Of a stretch of 64,000 nt of DNA, positions 26,279 through 39,579 are shown one piece after another (within the stretch, counting starts at the first letter, position 1; every line of letters starts with the position of its first letter). The notes under the pieces are model-generated. The model saw only the letters and a program-made list of their open reading frames with translations. It ran no database searches and had not been told where the DNA came from. The DNA is taken from contig CAUDNR010001835.1 of assembly GCA_958430865.1 (NCBI GenBank), positions 4,470 through 68,469 of the forward strand, read 5' to 3'. The DNA comes from Entrophospora sp. SA101. Taxonomy: Eukaryota; Glomeromycota; Glomeromycetes; Entrophosporales; Entrophosporaceae. The translations under genes were made by a program, and so were the position numbers.

Positions 26279-27544
26279 AAATTTGTCAGCATTTATTAAT
26301 TATTAAAAATACATTACGTTATTACGCATAAAATTAGGCTATCCAAAAAAGGCAAGAATCATTGCTATCCGCAATATCGAGAAATTTTTATTTGTAAGTG
26401 ACATATTAATATATGGATTTTTAAAAAATATCAAGGTATAAGGTTCCCAGACCAAAATTGAGTTGAAATCGAAATATCACTCACTTTGTATCAGAAACAT
26501 ACATGTAAGGATTTTGTTGCAGACGTCTCCAAATTTGTAATTTGGCCAATAAAGGCAATGAGACTCCTTCTATTAGTAAGATCTTCATGATTTTTCAATC
26601 CTTTTAGACCCCGGAGATGATGATGGTATATACATATTTTATTGCCTGAAATAATTATAGAATCACCACAAAAATTTACCCTAATTAAGAGATGATATTC
26701 GATTTTGAAGGCCATTCATTTATAAGATTATTCGGGAAAAGTCCAGCCAATCCAAGGATATACAACAAGGGTTAACCTTGCCATTTGAGACGTCGATCCT
26801 AAGGTTAAACCAATCTATTAAAATTGGGTTACACATAGCCACCCAACCACCCAGACACCCCTGTTAAAAGGTTGAATTTCATGTTTGAGAATATAGATCT
26901 TTGGTTTGGGTGGTTAAGTTATCAAACCTTATTAATCAGTTACTCCTTTTTTGTTATTATAAATTTTGGTCTTTACGACACTTTTCTGTTAATTGAATGT
27001 TGACCAAATTATAATCATCAATTCAAAAGAATATAATGATGTCAATAACTCATTTTGGGGTTTTGAGCTCGAAGTACCTTTTTGTTAGGATGGAACCCGG
27101 ATAATAATATCCCATTGGAAATTGTTGCTTTACTGACTTTAAATAACATGAAAAATTATCGGAATCATTCATGATATCACTTAATGATATTAATCAGCAA
27201 ATAAAAAATATAGTTTAAATGATCAAGACTTTTTTAAATATGAATACTTGTCTGACATATTGATGATATTGAGATAATTTGTAAAAATTAAACACTATCG
27301 TTCTTTTTTTCTTTTATTAATTAATATCAATAATGATTATTTCAGCTTCTAAAGATGCAAATAATGAAATGGAATAAAGAAATTAATAATAATAATATAT
27401 ATATATATAAAATAAATCAATTCTTAAAGGTATTTATTAATATAATATCATATCTAATTTCAAATTGTAATAATAAATACTTTTAAGATTTATATCAATA
27501 ATTAACGTATATATGATAATTATTATTTCTCTCTTAAATAATAA

Positions 27545-29520
27545 TCAGGAGTGGCTATTTAAATTGACAATTTGGGATCTATTTTTTTTTATTAAAAATA
27601 AAACAATATTAAATTAATTAATTGAAAAATCTGTTGATACGCTCAAATAAAAACCAACCTGTATTGATTTATGTTATCCTTGGTCAATATAACAAGTTCA
27701 CGTTTTTTTAAAGGTTTTTTGGTTAAAGGACAAATATTTTTCTTTGGTCCTGTAGAAAGACATTTTACCCAACTATCATATCTAAACAACCCCCGCCCCC
27801 ACATTAAATAAATAAAAATTACGGAAAATTTTTTAATTATAATAGTCTTAATTATAACTTTTTATTACCCCATCACATGCCCATATGGAGAGATTGCAGG
27901 ACGTTTAACTACTTCAAATGAAATTGTATCAATAAAACCTGGCAATGGATTTTCATCATCGTCATTTTGTTCAATAACATCTACATCATCGGTTCCTGCT
28001 ACATCTTGCATTAGGTCTTGTTGTTGTGATTTTACTCTTTTTTTTTTTTTATTACTACCATTCCATGATTTCAAAACAAAATTACCAGATTTATCATTAT
28101 CTTCTTTCTCCTTGTCCACATCATCTTCATTATCACCATTTTTAATAGGATTTCTCTTTCGTTTTTTTCCATTTGTAGTAGTAGATGAGGTGATGGCAAA
28201 TGATTTTGTTGATTTTTCTCGTTTAGGACAAACATGACTTTCAGGAATATTACTAGTTTTACTTTTTCTAACACGACTTTCATGTTTTGAATGTTTTCTA
28301 ATCATTTCTTCCTTTTCGGTTGTTCGTTTATTCATAGATTTAAACAAATATTGTGCCTTACCATTTTTTCCAATTACATAATTTGGATCTTTAATTCTTC
28401 CAGATTCAATTAAATATCGATAAAAATTGGAACACTGGTAATGAATAGTAATAATAATTTTTTAATTTGTTAATAAAAATAAAAAAAAAAGAATAAGTTA
28501 TTGAACTTACTTGATAACCAACACGACCAGGAATTGCCATTGAAAATATTCCCCATTGACATTCATTACCTAATTCTGCCAATCTATTAAAGAATAATAT
28601 TTCCTCTTCCTACAATATATATGTATTATCAAATAAGTTCAAATAATAATAATAATAATTTTATTAATTAATTACCTCAACCCATCTTCCTAATCTTTGT
28701 TCTTCACCGGGTGCATTGAACCGATAATAGTATGCATTCGGATTTTTGTCAATTAATTTATAAGCTCTAACACGAGCTTCTGACCATCCTTGAAATGCCT
28801 TATTAAAATTTCTATTATTTTTTTCAACTTGTTTCACTGCCTCATCCAATGTAAGACGACCTTTCATTCTTGAGTGTCTATATACATAAATGTATGTATT
28901 TAAAAATTACTATTCTGCTGCCTTTTTTTTAAAAAAAAAAATCATCATAGTTATATATACATCGTTGTATTTACTTATAATGACTTGAAGAATCTCTAGT
29001 TGTCTTTGTGGATTTTTTTCGTTGCCTTTTTGGTGTCATGATTTTGTCATCATCGTCATCAGTTTGCATTTCTTCCACTGGTCCTTTTTGAGATGATAAT
29101 AGTGGTAAACTTTTATGAACTACTGTTGATTTTTCTAGATAAATGAATGTTTTGATTATTGGATTGAATGGTTGAATTATTGAGCGAATGAATAATTTGA
29201 TTGATTGTTGCTTGCTTACCATCTTCTTTATTATGCTTGAATACGATTTTTCTACGTAATTCTTTAAAATAATCACTATTATGCTTAAACATTTTTTCAA
29301 TTACTAACATCTATTGTTTTTATTTTTATTATATTAATATTTATTAGAAACAGAAAATCAAAAAAGTTAATTTTTTCCTGGAAAAATAGATATACCTCAT
29401 CACCGTTACAATCTTCTAATGCTTCGGCAATTTCTTCGTCTGTAGAAAACCAAAATTCAGAACAAATAAATTTGGCCTTTCGTTGAAATTCACGTTTTTC
29501 AAATTCTGCAAACTATTATA

Positions 29521-29573
<53 letters not shown>

Positions 29574-30258
29574 TACTACAACAAAGATTTTGATTGATTG
29601 ATATATATATATATGCGTATGTGAACGTGTGCCATTACCTGTTGTTGTTGTAATGTTATATGTTGTTCAATTATATCTTGTTCAATTTCAGCAAATAAAT
29701 TTGATTTTCGAATATGTTCACTTTTTTTTTAATGTATATATAAATACATGGTGTAAATATATTTGATTAATAAATACAAGCTATATATATATTAAGTAAG
29801 AAAGTGAATAAATTTTTATCATCACAGAATGCACATACCTTTCTTTTAAATTTATCCGAGTGTTATTGTTATTATTAATATCATTATAATCGTTAATTGA
29901 ATCATCAGTTATTAATTTATTATTATTTGTTTTATTGGATTCTAATAATGATTTAAGTTTTTTCTATGATTATAGGAAAAGAAGTATATAAATCATTATT
30001 ATTGTCCATTATCAATTATTGTATATGATAGAAAAAAAATAATCTAACCGCAACATCTGAAAGTTTTATTGTAGGTGGTGGAATTGATAAAAGCCAATGA
30101 ATACATAATGGTGACTTTTCTAATGGATAATAATCTATAAATACATGTAATGCATATATATAATGCATCAATTAATTAAATTTATTTGTTTATATAATTT
30201 GAAAAGCAATATATAAACCGTATTTTTTCCTCTTACCTTCGGGAAAAAACTTGGTCAT
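27545..30258 (-). CDS. Myb/SANT-like plus U-box-like protein, second copy
   Basis: Same twelve exons as 7577-10290. ATG at 30258-30256 and TGA at 27547-27545. No difference seen in the domains or in the intronic (ATT)n tract. Confidence 0.8.
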
Positions 30259-30836
30259 TTAGTACAAAAAAAGTTTACACAAAAGTGTTAAGTTATAGTT
30301 ATAAAAAAAAATAAAGTTGTTTTTGTTGGAAAAAAAGCAGATTTATGGTTTAATAAAATGACGTAAAAAAAGAGATCAGGAATAGAATAATTTTATCTGT
30401 ATTACACACGCACACACATGACACAGTTTTGTGCACAATTCAAAAATTCAAAATTTTTATTGATTTTTTTCATCATCGTTAATAAATCATAAATCATAAT
30501 TATTTTCTAATTCAATTTTTTTTTTCCTATATTATTGATTGCTATCACCGCTACAATCATCATCATTCTAATACCATTGTTATCAATATTCCTATTTAAT
30601 ATGTAGCCAACTACTACACTTATACTCGCTATTCAAAAAAAGTAATAATAGTATTATGATTATTATTATAAGAATTAACACAATCAAGATTTAATAATTT
30701 GATTACTAAAAAACCTCTTAAAGAAAAGAATATAAATATATATTTATATATATTTATATAGATTATTATTATATATACATATCATATTTCATTTATATTA
30801 TATTATATATATATATGTATATACATATAATTATTT

Positions 30837-32972
30837 TTAGCTTCTTTTCCTTCTCTTATATTCCATTGACGATCCGTCACTATTATCTGGCGGATCAGGT
30901 AATGGCGGAGGACGTGTTTGTGAAGACGGTAATGAAGATGATGACTTATTTATTATCCCTACCGAGGAAGGAGGATTATTGTTAACGTCTGATGATGATG
31001 TCGATGATGATTTATTAATAGTGTAAGATGAAGGTGACGGAGAAGTTGATGACCTTGTTGGAGGAGTTCTTTGATGATGATGGTGATGCTGGTGATGCTG
31101 GTGATGTGATGATGGCGAAGATATTGAGATTGTATTATTGTTGTTATTATTAACTTTATATCTATTAGTAGGTTCAGAATTTAATAGATTAAAATTTGGA
31201 CCAAAACTTGGTTGTGATGATCTTCTATGAGGTGAAGGCAATGATGAATGATGAAGATCATGAGAGGAACGATGTGGTTGGGTGGAATTGTACGATGACG
31301 TTGACGACGATGTTGATGATATAATAGGTCTGTTATTATTGTAAGTGTCCATTGAAGCAGACCTAGCATTTGTACCATTGTCACTACCGTTATTATTATT
31401 ATTGTTTTTTTTTTGATTTAATATTGGTTCGGGAGAACGATGACGAATAATCGGAAGGTTCCCAGAGGTGGAGGAAGTAGGTTGAAACGGTGAAGGAGCA
31501 AAAGGAAATTCGGGCAATTTAGCTAAAGCACTTGGAGGATTAATTTTTGGAGTGCGACTGTGTTGAGATGGGTATGGTGATGAGGAGGATGAAGACTGTT
31601 GTTGCTGTTGTTGAGTCATACGATAATCCATTTCTGAAGGTTGTTGTTGTGATGGCGGTGGAGGCGCTGCAGATTCTACACCGATCATAGGTTGAGGAGT
31701 TGATAATGTTCTTTGTGGCGTGTAAGGATGTGTATAATGTGGTATCATTGAAGAAGAATGAGATGGAGGATCAACTTGAGCCAACTTTGCAACTTCAGCT
31801 TGTAAAAAATCAACTATAATTATTAAATATTATTGTAATTGAATGTCAATAATTATATTAGTGTATTGATTTATACAACATATAGATATAAAATATACCT
31901 TCAAATTTTCTACGTGGATCATCTAAACAAAAAATACAATTATTAGTTAATAAATAATACCGATAATAATATATGATTAATGATGATATACAGTCATACC
32001 TTCTTTAGCCATTGATACTAGCAAATTCGTTATTATTGTAATAACCTTTATTAAAAATTATTATTAAATAATTATTATCTTCCGGGTTAACTAGTTAACA
32101 AGCTAGATGATTTAATTTAATAATTTAACAACTAAATAATTAATTACCTGTTGATGTTTACTTTGTAACATTCTAAAAGATAAAGATTCGTCATATAAAA
32201 CTTTATAATTTTCGGTTATCTGTCTTGTTTTTTCCTTCAATTCCTTCATCTGATTAGTTAAATATTCAATTCTATCATCACGTAAACTATCTATTACAGA
32301 TGGATCATTCATACCACTGCCACCAGTGGATTGATTTATACCAGAAGTTGGTAAACCGCCACTTCCACCACCGATCCCAACAATACCACCAGTTACGCCG
32401 CCACTGCCACCCACACCACCACCTTTCATATTCATTGTATTACTTGTAGAATGTTTTGAACTTTTACGTTTAATTAATTGTAAGGCTGCTGGTTGGCCTC
32501 TACGAAAATCTTGATGCTTAAATTCCCATGCTTGACTTTCACTTGATGGATTTGCGTGAAACATATCATTTACTTTTAATTAAAATTTAAAATAGAATAA
32601 GTTAGGATAATATTTTATACATGCAATCTAGATCAAATAAATATAGACCAATCTACCTTTATGAAATCCATACACTTGATAATTTTTATTTAAAAAAAAG
32701 GAATTACAAAATTAATTAAATTCATGCGCGAAATATGTTGATCGATTGATTAATTGATCGATCTATGAGGAATTAAGGAGTACACATACTATTCAATTGC
32801 CTTACAAAACTCTGCCAATTATTATGTTTAAAATATTGAGGTAACACTAATTTTGAAAATTCTGTTGGATTGGACACACTAAACACATCACCAGAAGGTG
32901 CCCATGAAATTAAATGTTGAATTGATGGATCTTCTACCATTCTAAATAAAATAATTATTAATGATTATAATG

Positions 32973-33006
<34 letters not shown>

Positions 33007-33716
33007 CACGTTAAAAAAGAAAAAAATCGCGTAATTTAAAGAATCTACAGTTGAGGATCTTTAATTTATAATCATCAAGAGAACAAATAAAATACTTGCG
33101 TATAAAGCTTATTAACAAAAGCAGCTTGAGTTTTTTGAGCACCCACTATAGTAGTTGTAGTAGGAGTATTAATAGATGTAGTAGTCAATGCAGCGGATGA
33201 TGATATTGAATTTGATGAATTAATAATGTTAATGCTAGTGTTAGCAACGGTAGCTGGTATTATTGATGTGGAAGAATTTGTATTATTCTTTGCAATTGAT
33301 GTAGAAGTAGCTTTTGTATTATTTGATGACGCCGAAGATTTTGTATTTAGTGAGATTGTTGAAATGTTTGGAGGAGAATTGGTTGGAGAGACAGCGGAAG
33401 ATAGTTGTGGATCTTGATATGGAGAAGAGACAAGAGGGGGAGGAGAAGCTACTATTGATTTGATGTATATGATAAAAAAGTAGTTGTCAATTAATGATTA
33501 ATCTGAATAATAATAATTGTAATAATAATAATTACCTGAAAGTTCAGATTGTAATATACTTTGTTGCATTGGGTAATCTCTCGAAGTTGTTGTTGTTGCA
33601 TTATTATTATTTGAATCTATTTGAGAGGAGTTGTCAATATTGATGTTATTATCACTTTCAGTTTCTTTTTCTTTTTTAATGCTCTTGATATCATTATTGT
33701 TGTTTTGGTTGTCCAT
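30837..33716 (-). CDS. HSF-type transcription factor, second copy
   Basis: Same eight exons as 10869-13748. The GC-AG intron (donor after 33100), the 18-base exon (32674-32657) and the 24-base exon (31922-31899) are all repeated. Confidence 0.92.
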
Positions 33717-36700
33717 AGTTAAAATGAATATCACAAGCCAGGCTGGCAAAGAAAAGCCAAATAAGGCTACTTTATTATTAAAGTACTATTTTATTATTAA
33801 GCTATTTTTTAAAGATGAAATTAAAGAAGAAAAAGAAAAATCAATAATTATTTAATTATTTTTTTTATTTATTTTAAAGGAAAGGAAGAAGAAGCAAAAA
33901 AAAATTTTTTTTGTTTATTGTTATTTTTTAGGAAAAAATAATTTTAAAATAATATTATAAATAATTATTTATTATATAAGATGGAAAAAAATCTAAAAAG
34001 TCCAAAATATCTTATTTATATTTATACTATTATACTGTTTATACTGTTATTTTTATTTTTATTATTTGTAATATTTATATATTTTTAATTTAGTAAAAAA
34101 TAAAAATAATCACCTAATGTTTTTTTTAATTAAATATTCTTTGACCAAAAATAAAAATATTAAACAAAGGTGTTGTGGAATAAGTGTGTTAAACGGGAAT
34201 TTTTTTATATATAATGGGTGTATATGTGCATGTGTGCTTTTAATGTGTTAACGTGTGGATATTTTTTGAGCTGTTAGTAATAACAATAAATATTGTGAAA
34301 GATATAATGTTTTTGATTATTTGAAATTTTTTGGAAATTGAAATTTTTTTTTTGTGGAATGTTGTATGTGATAAATTCAAAATTTGGAATTGGAAGATGC
34401 GAGTATGTGTGATGATGACGGGATTAATTTTATATATATCTATTATTATTATTTATAATAACGTGTTTATTTATATAAATAGAGAATTTTTATTTTCCAT
34501 TTTTTATGTTCCAGATTTTATTTTTTCAAGAAAGAAAAATCAATAAATCTTAAAACATGTTCATTATATATTTTTTCATATATTTATGTATATAAATATG
34601 GTATAAATCTATATTACTATTAAGTATTACAAAAATTATTACACATCCACATTACATACAGTTATATATAAAATTTAAAATGAGGAAAAGAAAATTCTCT
34701 TTTCGAAACAAAAACAAATGTTTAGAAATATGAATTAAATAAACGTATAAAATTACGCGATAATTCTGTATACAAATATTATATTATCCAATTAAAATTA
34801 AAATTATATTTTCATTCAAGTATGAATAAATAATTATGAATGGATGAATGGACAAGTAGAATGTTGGATTAGATGTTTGATTGGATGAAGGGATTGTTGT
34901 TTAGTGAATTGATTCAATCAATTCCATGGTTTGATTAAATAAATACGATATGTGATAATATAAATGTGATAATATGATAGGTGATAACAAATATGTTTTA
35001 TGTGATATTTATAATATGTAATGTTTATGGTGGGCGTAGAAGAAATGAATTAATAGATGCGTGAAAAAAAATTTAATGTGTGTATGTTTTGAGTGTGTGC
35101 ATATGATGAACTTTTCTCTTTCTCCTTATTTACCTCGTGGTGAATGTTTTATTTTATTTATTCTTTATTCTTTATTCTTTCCTAATAAATTGCCAAGAAA
35201 TACTTTAAACAGTAAGAATTACAATAATGTAATATAAGTAAATAATGCAGTATGATGATAGAAATTTGTCGAACAGTTTTTTTAACAAGTGTACGACAAC
35301 GAATCATCCTCATGGTTACGCTAACGTGCGACGATGCTTTAGGATGGGATGTTTACAAATTTTTATTTTAAGCCTGGTCTCTTTTTTTTTTTGCACAAAA
35401 TCAAAATATTTATTATATAATATTGAAAAATTCAACCAGTTAATTAACAAGTTTTACAAATAAAGAAAATCAAAGAAAAAAGAATAATCTTTTTTTGATC
35501 AATTCATTATTTTGAATGAAAATTTTTTTATTAATTTAATATAAATGTGTTTTCTTTCTCTCACTCACACACACAAAAAATTATATTCGGGCAGTACCGT
35601 AACATAAATCTTTTAGAGAGGCATTTCACATATTATGAGTTGTATGATATTTTTACGCGATTTTATTATAGAATTTAATTGACTGTTTAATTAATAAGCA
35701 GTATATTTAGAAATTAACTGTATATTACGTTGATACATATTAAAAAATCCACACATATTTAAAGTAATAAATTATACGCAAGTCTTTTTCTATTTGCAAT
35801 TATAATAGTTAAAATAGCAAAGGGTACATTATTGATATAAATTGAATGAATGAATAGCAACAGATAATTTAGATTGGATGAATGAATTTAGTGGGTTTAA
35901 CGGTTTAAATGAATGAACAATTTATTTACTCTTATTTATATATTCATAGAAAGTAAATGCTAGAATGAGAATAATTTTTTTGCAAATTCCAAATTTGGTC
36001 AAGATCGTTCTTTTTTTAAATAAATACGTATCATTTATATATAGATAAATACTAGAATTTATTTGCAAATTCTGCAGGATTACATCATTTTTAAAGTGTA
36101 AATGTCAAATACGAACCTAATTACTTTTTTTTTCAACAATGAATGATTCAGTAACCATTGATTCATTCGGCTTATTCCCTAAAAATTTTAAGTCATTATA
36201 ACAAATAAATTTTCTCATCTAACTTTTTCGTATACCTTTTATTACGTTATCAACGGCAACAATAAAAGACTTTTCCCGGATTGCTTATCACGTGTTGTTT
36301 ATGTGTTAACGGTAGTACAGATGATACACAGACATCAAAACGCACAACAAACCGTTTTAAATCTCATTATTTTTACAAATTCAAACATCATTATTAATAT
36401 AAATAAAGTTATCCTATTAAAACATCATTTCTCTTATTGAATGAATATCCATCTATCTAAAGCTATTCGGCTGTTGACCGCCGAATTACATATAAGCTTT
36501 ACCCAAGAGTATCGCTTCCTAATATGAAATTTATCTTTGAGGTTTAATTTATTGATCCATAAATAAAAATTCTGTCTTGTCTTTTGTAAAATATTCTTTA
36601 AAAGTTGGTTTTCACGTTGCCGATTATTAAATTGATCAATATGCAAAACTTACGAAGATCATTACTAAAATGAATATTATGAGTAGTCCCAACTTACTGC

Positions 36701-36738
36701 GTCACAATGGAAATTTTTTTAGTCATGTGATATTTCCT

Positions 36739-37200
36739 ATTCATTCCGTTTACTTCATTGACAATCACTTTGTCAACAGTTCATTTCGTCGACAAAAATT
36801 TCACTGGTAGTTAGTTTACGTGTGATGGTGACGATATTGCCACAGGCTATTTTGGTAATTATAATAATAATTGATGGTAATTATTGTTTTTAATGAACAG
36901 TAAGTATTGAGATTTCGTTTGAATCAAAACTCAGGAAATATATATTTTTCTAATGATTATTGTTTTCAAGATGCATGAAATTCAGTCATTAATATGCTTG
37001 CAAACTATTAGTATCCAAATTTTCTTTTTATCTAAATTTCCTGATACTTCTAAAATCATGATTCCTAAATTCAATCAGGATTAAAAACTAAACAAATTAT
37101 ATTAATAATTATAATCAATGCGTATGTTGCGCTAAAATCATATGAGCTGTCGACGGAATGAACTGTCGATGAAATGTGTGTCGATGAAATGTGTCAGACC
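36739..37200. mobile_element. Inverted-repeat element with TTCRTCGACA subrepeats, second copy
   Basis: Repeats 16771-17232. Confidence 0.45.
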
Positions 37201-37299
37201 ATAGGGATTATAGTGGTGAAATTTAGACCATGTTTACCTAGTACAATAATGAGATACAAGGCTTGAAATATTTACTTTACATATCAAAACCATACGTGT

Positions 37300-38166
37300 T
37301 AGAGGCCTGCACGGGTCATCATAATTGAATAAATACCCAACCCGAACCCGACTTGTACACAAAAAAATTATAAAAATCTCAACCCGAACCCGACTTGTAC
37401 ACAAAAAATTATAAAAATCCCGACTTGTATACAAAAAATTTCAATCCAAACCCGAACTCAACCCGTTTTTTATTAAATGATGTTGTAACACGATTTTATT
37501 TATATTTTTTTTAAAAAAAGTTTACAAAGTTGTTAGTTGCTTAATGAACTTCTTAATACAATGCAATTATCATCATCATCATTATTACTGTCAGCACTAA
37601 CACCATCATCATTAATTGTTAGATTATTACATTGTCTTTTAATTTCATTTTTTACCCAGGTGGAATCACCAGACTCCAATATTTTTAATTTTTTCATAAG
37701 ATGATTGAAAAAAATGGCTAATTTATGTAATTCATGAATCTTAATTTTTTCAATTAATTTTTCAGCAACTACTAGTTTTATTTTTTTCGTAATTTCATTA
37801 TCAGAAGTTATCACTTGACAATGATCTAATAAAGCTTTGTACCAAGGTATTACTAGATGTAGTGTTGGTTGTTTTGAACCTTCTAAACAAAATAAAAAAA
37901 AAATTTTTATTATCATAAAAAAAAAAAAATTTATCATAAAAAAAAAATTATATTTATTAATATATACATATATATATTAAAGATTTTTTTTTTTTGCCAA
38001 GAAATTATTTAAATTCGGGTCAAGTTCGGGTCATTAATTGTTGCAAGTTACAACCCGAACCCGACCCGCAGTTATTTGACATCAAGACCAAACCCGCCTA
38101 ACCCGAACCCGACTTTCGGGCTCGGGTCGTGTTAAAACACGGGACCCAACCCGATGCAGGCCTCTA
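37300..38166 (-). mobile_element. hAT element, different internal-deletion derivative
   Basis: The left end is shared with 17332. The right end, inverted, reads tagaggcctgcatcgggttg, with the same subterminal GGGTTCGGG-type repeats. The minus strand (37937-37533) encodes QPTLHLVIPWYKALLDHCQ and VVAEKLIEKIKIHELHKLAI, the middle of a hAT transposase. It then jumps from an Asp-rich stretch straight to IVLRSSLSN, so the WW...YP dimerisation part kept at 17565-17903 is missing. The right flank (atttagat) does not match the left flank (atacgtgt). Confidence 0.8.
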
Positions 38167-38685
38167 ATTTAGATTTTACCATATTATTATATTGTTATTA
38201 TTTTGTTTGAAAAGTAGCCCCTATTTTTCTTATAAATATGGAAACGATATACAAATACCGAATTTTTGGGTCAAAATCTCTTGATTTTACAGTAAAGGCT
38301 GTTTCTATTTTCTGCGCCCCATATAATGATAAATTTTATATATATAACAAATTAGGAATTTAAAGTGGTGTGTGATATTCCTGACTTGTTGTTGATTCTT
38401 TTACTATGTGCTATTGTTTTTGTTGTTATTTTGATGTTTTGTTGTAATATTCTTCAGAGAGTTTTTAGAGTTTTGATCAATTCAAGTACTTTTGAATTTT
38501 TAAAATGAAGTTGTTGAATTACTGGGAGATGAATTTTTAATATTTTTTTCATTGTGAAAAAAGGTTTATGACTGTAGTCTAAAATAAATACAACAATTTT
38601 TTTTCTAAAATCCAGTAAAAAAATAAGTTCAGTTATGATTGCAGTTCAAAAAAAAAAAAATATGTATATATATGTAATATACTTA
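38167..38685. other. Intergenic region, nothing recognised
   Basis: AT-rich with T-runs. No coding frame or inverted ends seen. Confidence 0.5.
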
Positions 38686-38991
38686 CTATATCATGGGAAT
38701 TTCGAGTTTTTTTAACAAATACAGGCAGTTAGGATTGTTGGTGTGTTGTTTGATATATTTTAACATACTGTTCCATGACTCTTTTGCCATTTTGGCTAAT
38801 CTTGATCTGTCATTGTTAATGTGTTTAATTAATGAACTTCCTTTGGCTCTTGGGCCATAGGAAACCTCTCTGAAAAATACTTCAAATAAATAATATGAAT
38901 TCTCAACAACCAAGTACCACATATAATCTGGGTACCAAGATGGGTCGATTTCACCATTCCTTTTTTTAATTGATTGAGAATTTCTCCATCC
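38686..38991 (-). CDS. Last exon of an unrecognised gene (or gene remnant)
   Basis: A good acceptor (attcattttag) ends at 38992 on the minus strand. From there one open frame runs to TAG: WRNSQSIKKRNGEIDPSWYP, then DYMWYLVVENSYYLFEVFFR, EVSYGPRAKGSSLIKHINND and RSRLAKMAKESWNSMLKYIK. The composition is that of a real globular protein, with Trp/Tyr-rich and charged helices. No upstream exon could be found with confidence in the next kilobase, and the exon lies just beyond a hAT element, so it may be a displaced fragment. The family is unknown to me. Confidence 0.45.
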   Translation of the reverse strand, partial: GWRNSQSIKKRNGEIDPSWYPDYMWYLVVENSYYLFEVFFREVSYGPRAKGSSLIKHINNDRSRLAKMAKESWNSMLKYIKQHTNNPNCLYLLKKLEIPMI

Positions 38992-39002
38992 CTAAAATGA
39001 AT

Positions 39003-39435
39003 TTTATCCTTTGAATGGTCAATTCGGATGGAAAATCTTGTTTTTTAAATAATTTCATTTTATACTGAATACTAGCAATGTTCGTGTTAACATTAAATGA
39101 CAAAAAAATATAATTGGTGAGATTAAATCATCACACCATGAGCATCCATTGATATTACGATTTTTGTTGATGTAATTTGGAGAAGCCCACATATTTTTAC
39201 TAAGATTTTTTATTAAGCATTTAATAAAAAATTTTATTCTTTAGTTTATTACATTAACGGTTTAAAGCAAGGAAAAAAATTTTCTTAAATTTAAAGCTTA
39301 CATTGCAATTAATAGTGTAGTTAATTGATTGGGGTATGAGACACCCTATCAAAATTAGGTGATGTAACATAATGCCGATCAATAACAAACTTTTTTTTAA
39401 ATATATACGAATAAAAAAAAGTGCTAAAAAGATTT
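39003..39435. other. Intergenic region, no gene seen
   Basis: AT-rich with no open frame of note. It ends at the MITE. Confidence 0.5.
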
Positions 39436-39579
39436 AGGGATTGCTATTTCTCACCGGTGGTGATTGTCACCACCTAAGGAATTAAATTTGGGTGGGGCGG
39501 AGTTAGGGTTGGGGTTAATCATAAATTGTATAATTCCTTAGGTCGTGACAATCACCACAGGTGAGAAATAGCAATTCTC
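39436..39579. mobile_element. Mutator-like MITE, 144 bp, with perfect 9-bp target duplication
   Basis: Inverted termini of about 48 bp: the left attgctatttctcacc... and the inverted right arm agree from position 5 inward, with a few mismatches, through cctaaggaatt. The flanks at 39427-39435 and 39580-39588 are both aaaagattt. A 9-bp duplication with long termini is typical of Mutator-like elements. The centre is a short G-rich stretch (gggtggggcggagttagggt). Confidence 0.8.

Larger units (their letters stand above)
19969..37560. repeat. Second copy of bases 1-17592
   Basis: Offset +19,968. Every gene, splice site, microsatellite and open frame I compared is the same length and sequence, and the copies part at 17592/37560 inside a hAT element. 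Intergenic stretches inside this block (21879-23230, 24480-25440, 26279-27544, 30259-30836, 33717-36738) hold what is described for the first copy. Confidence 0.95.
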
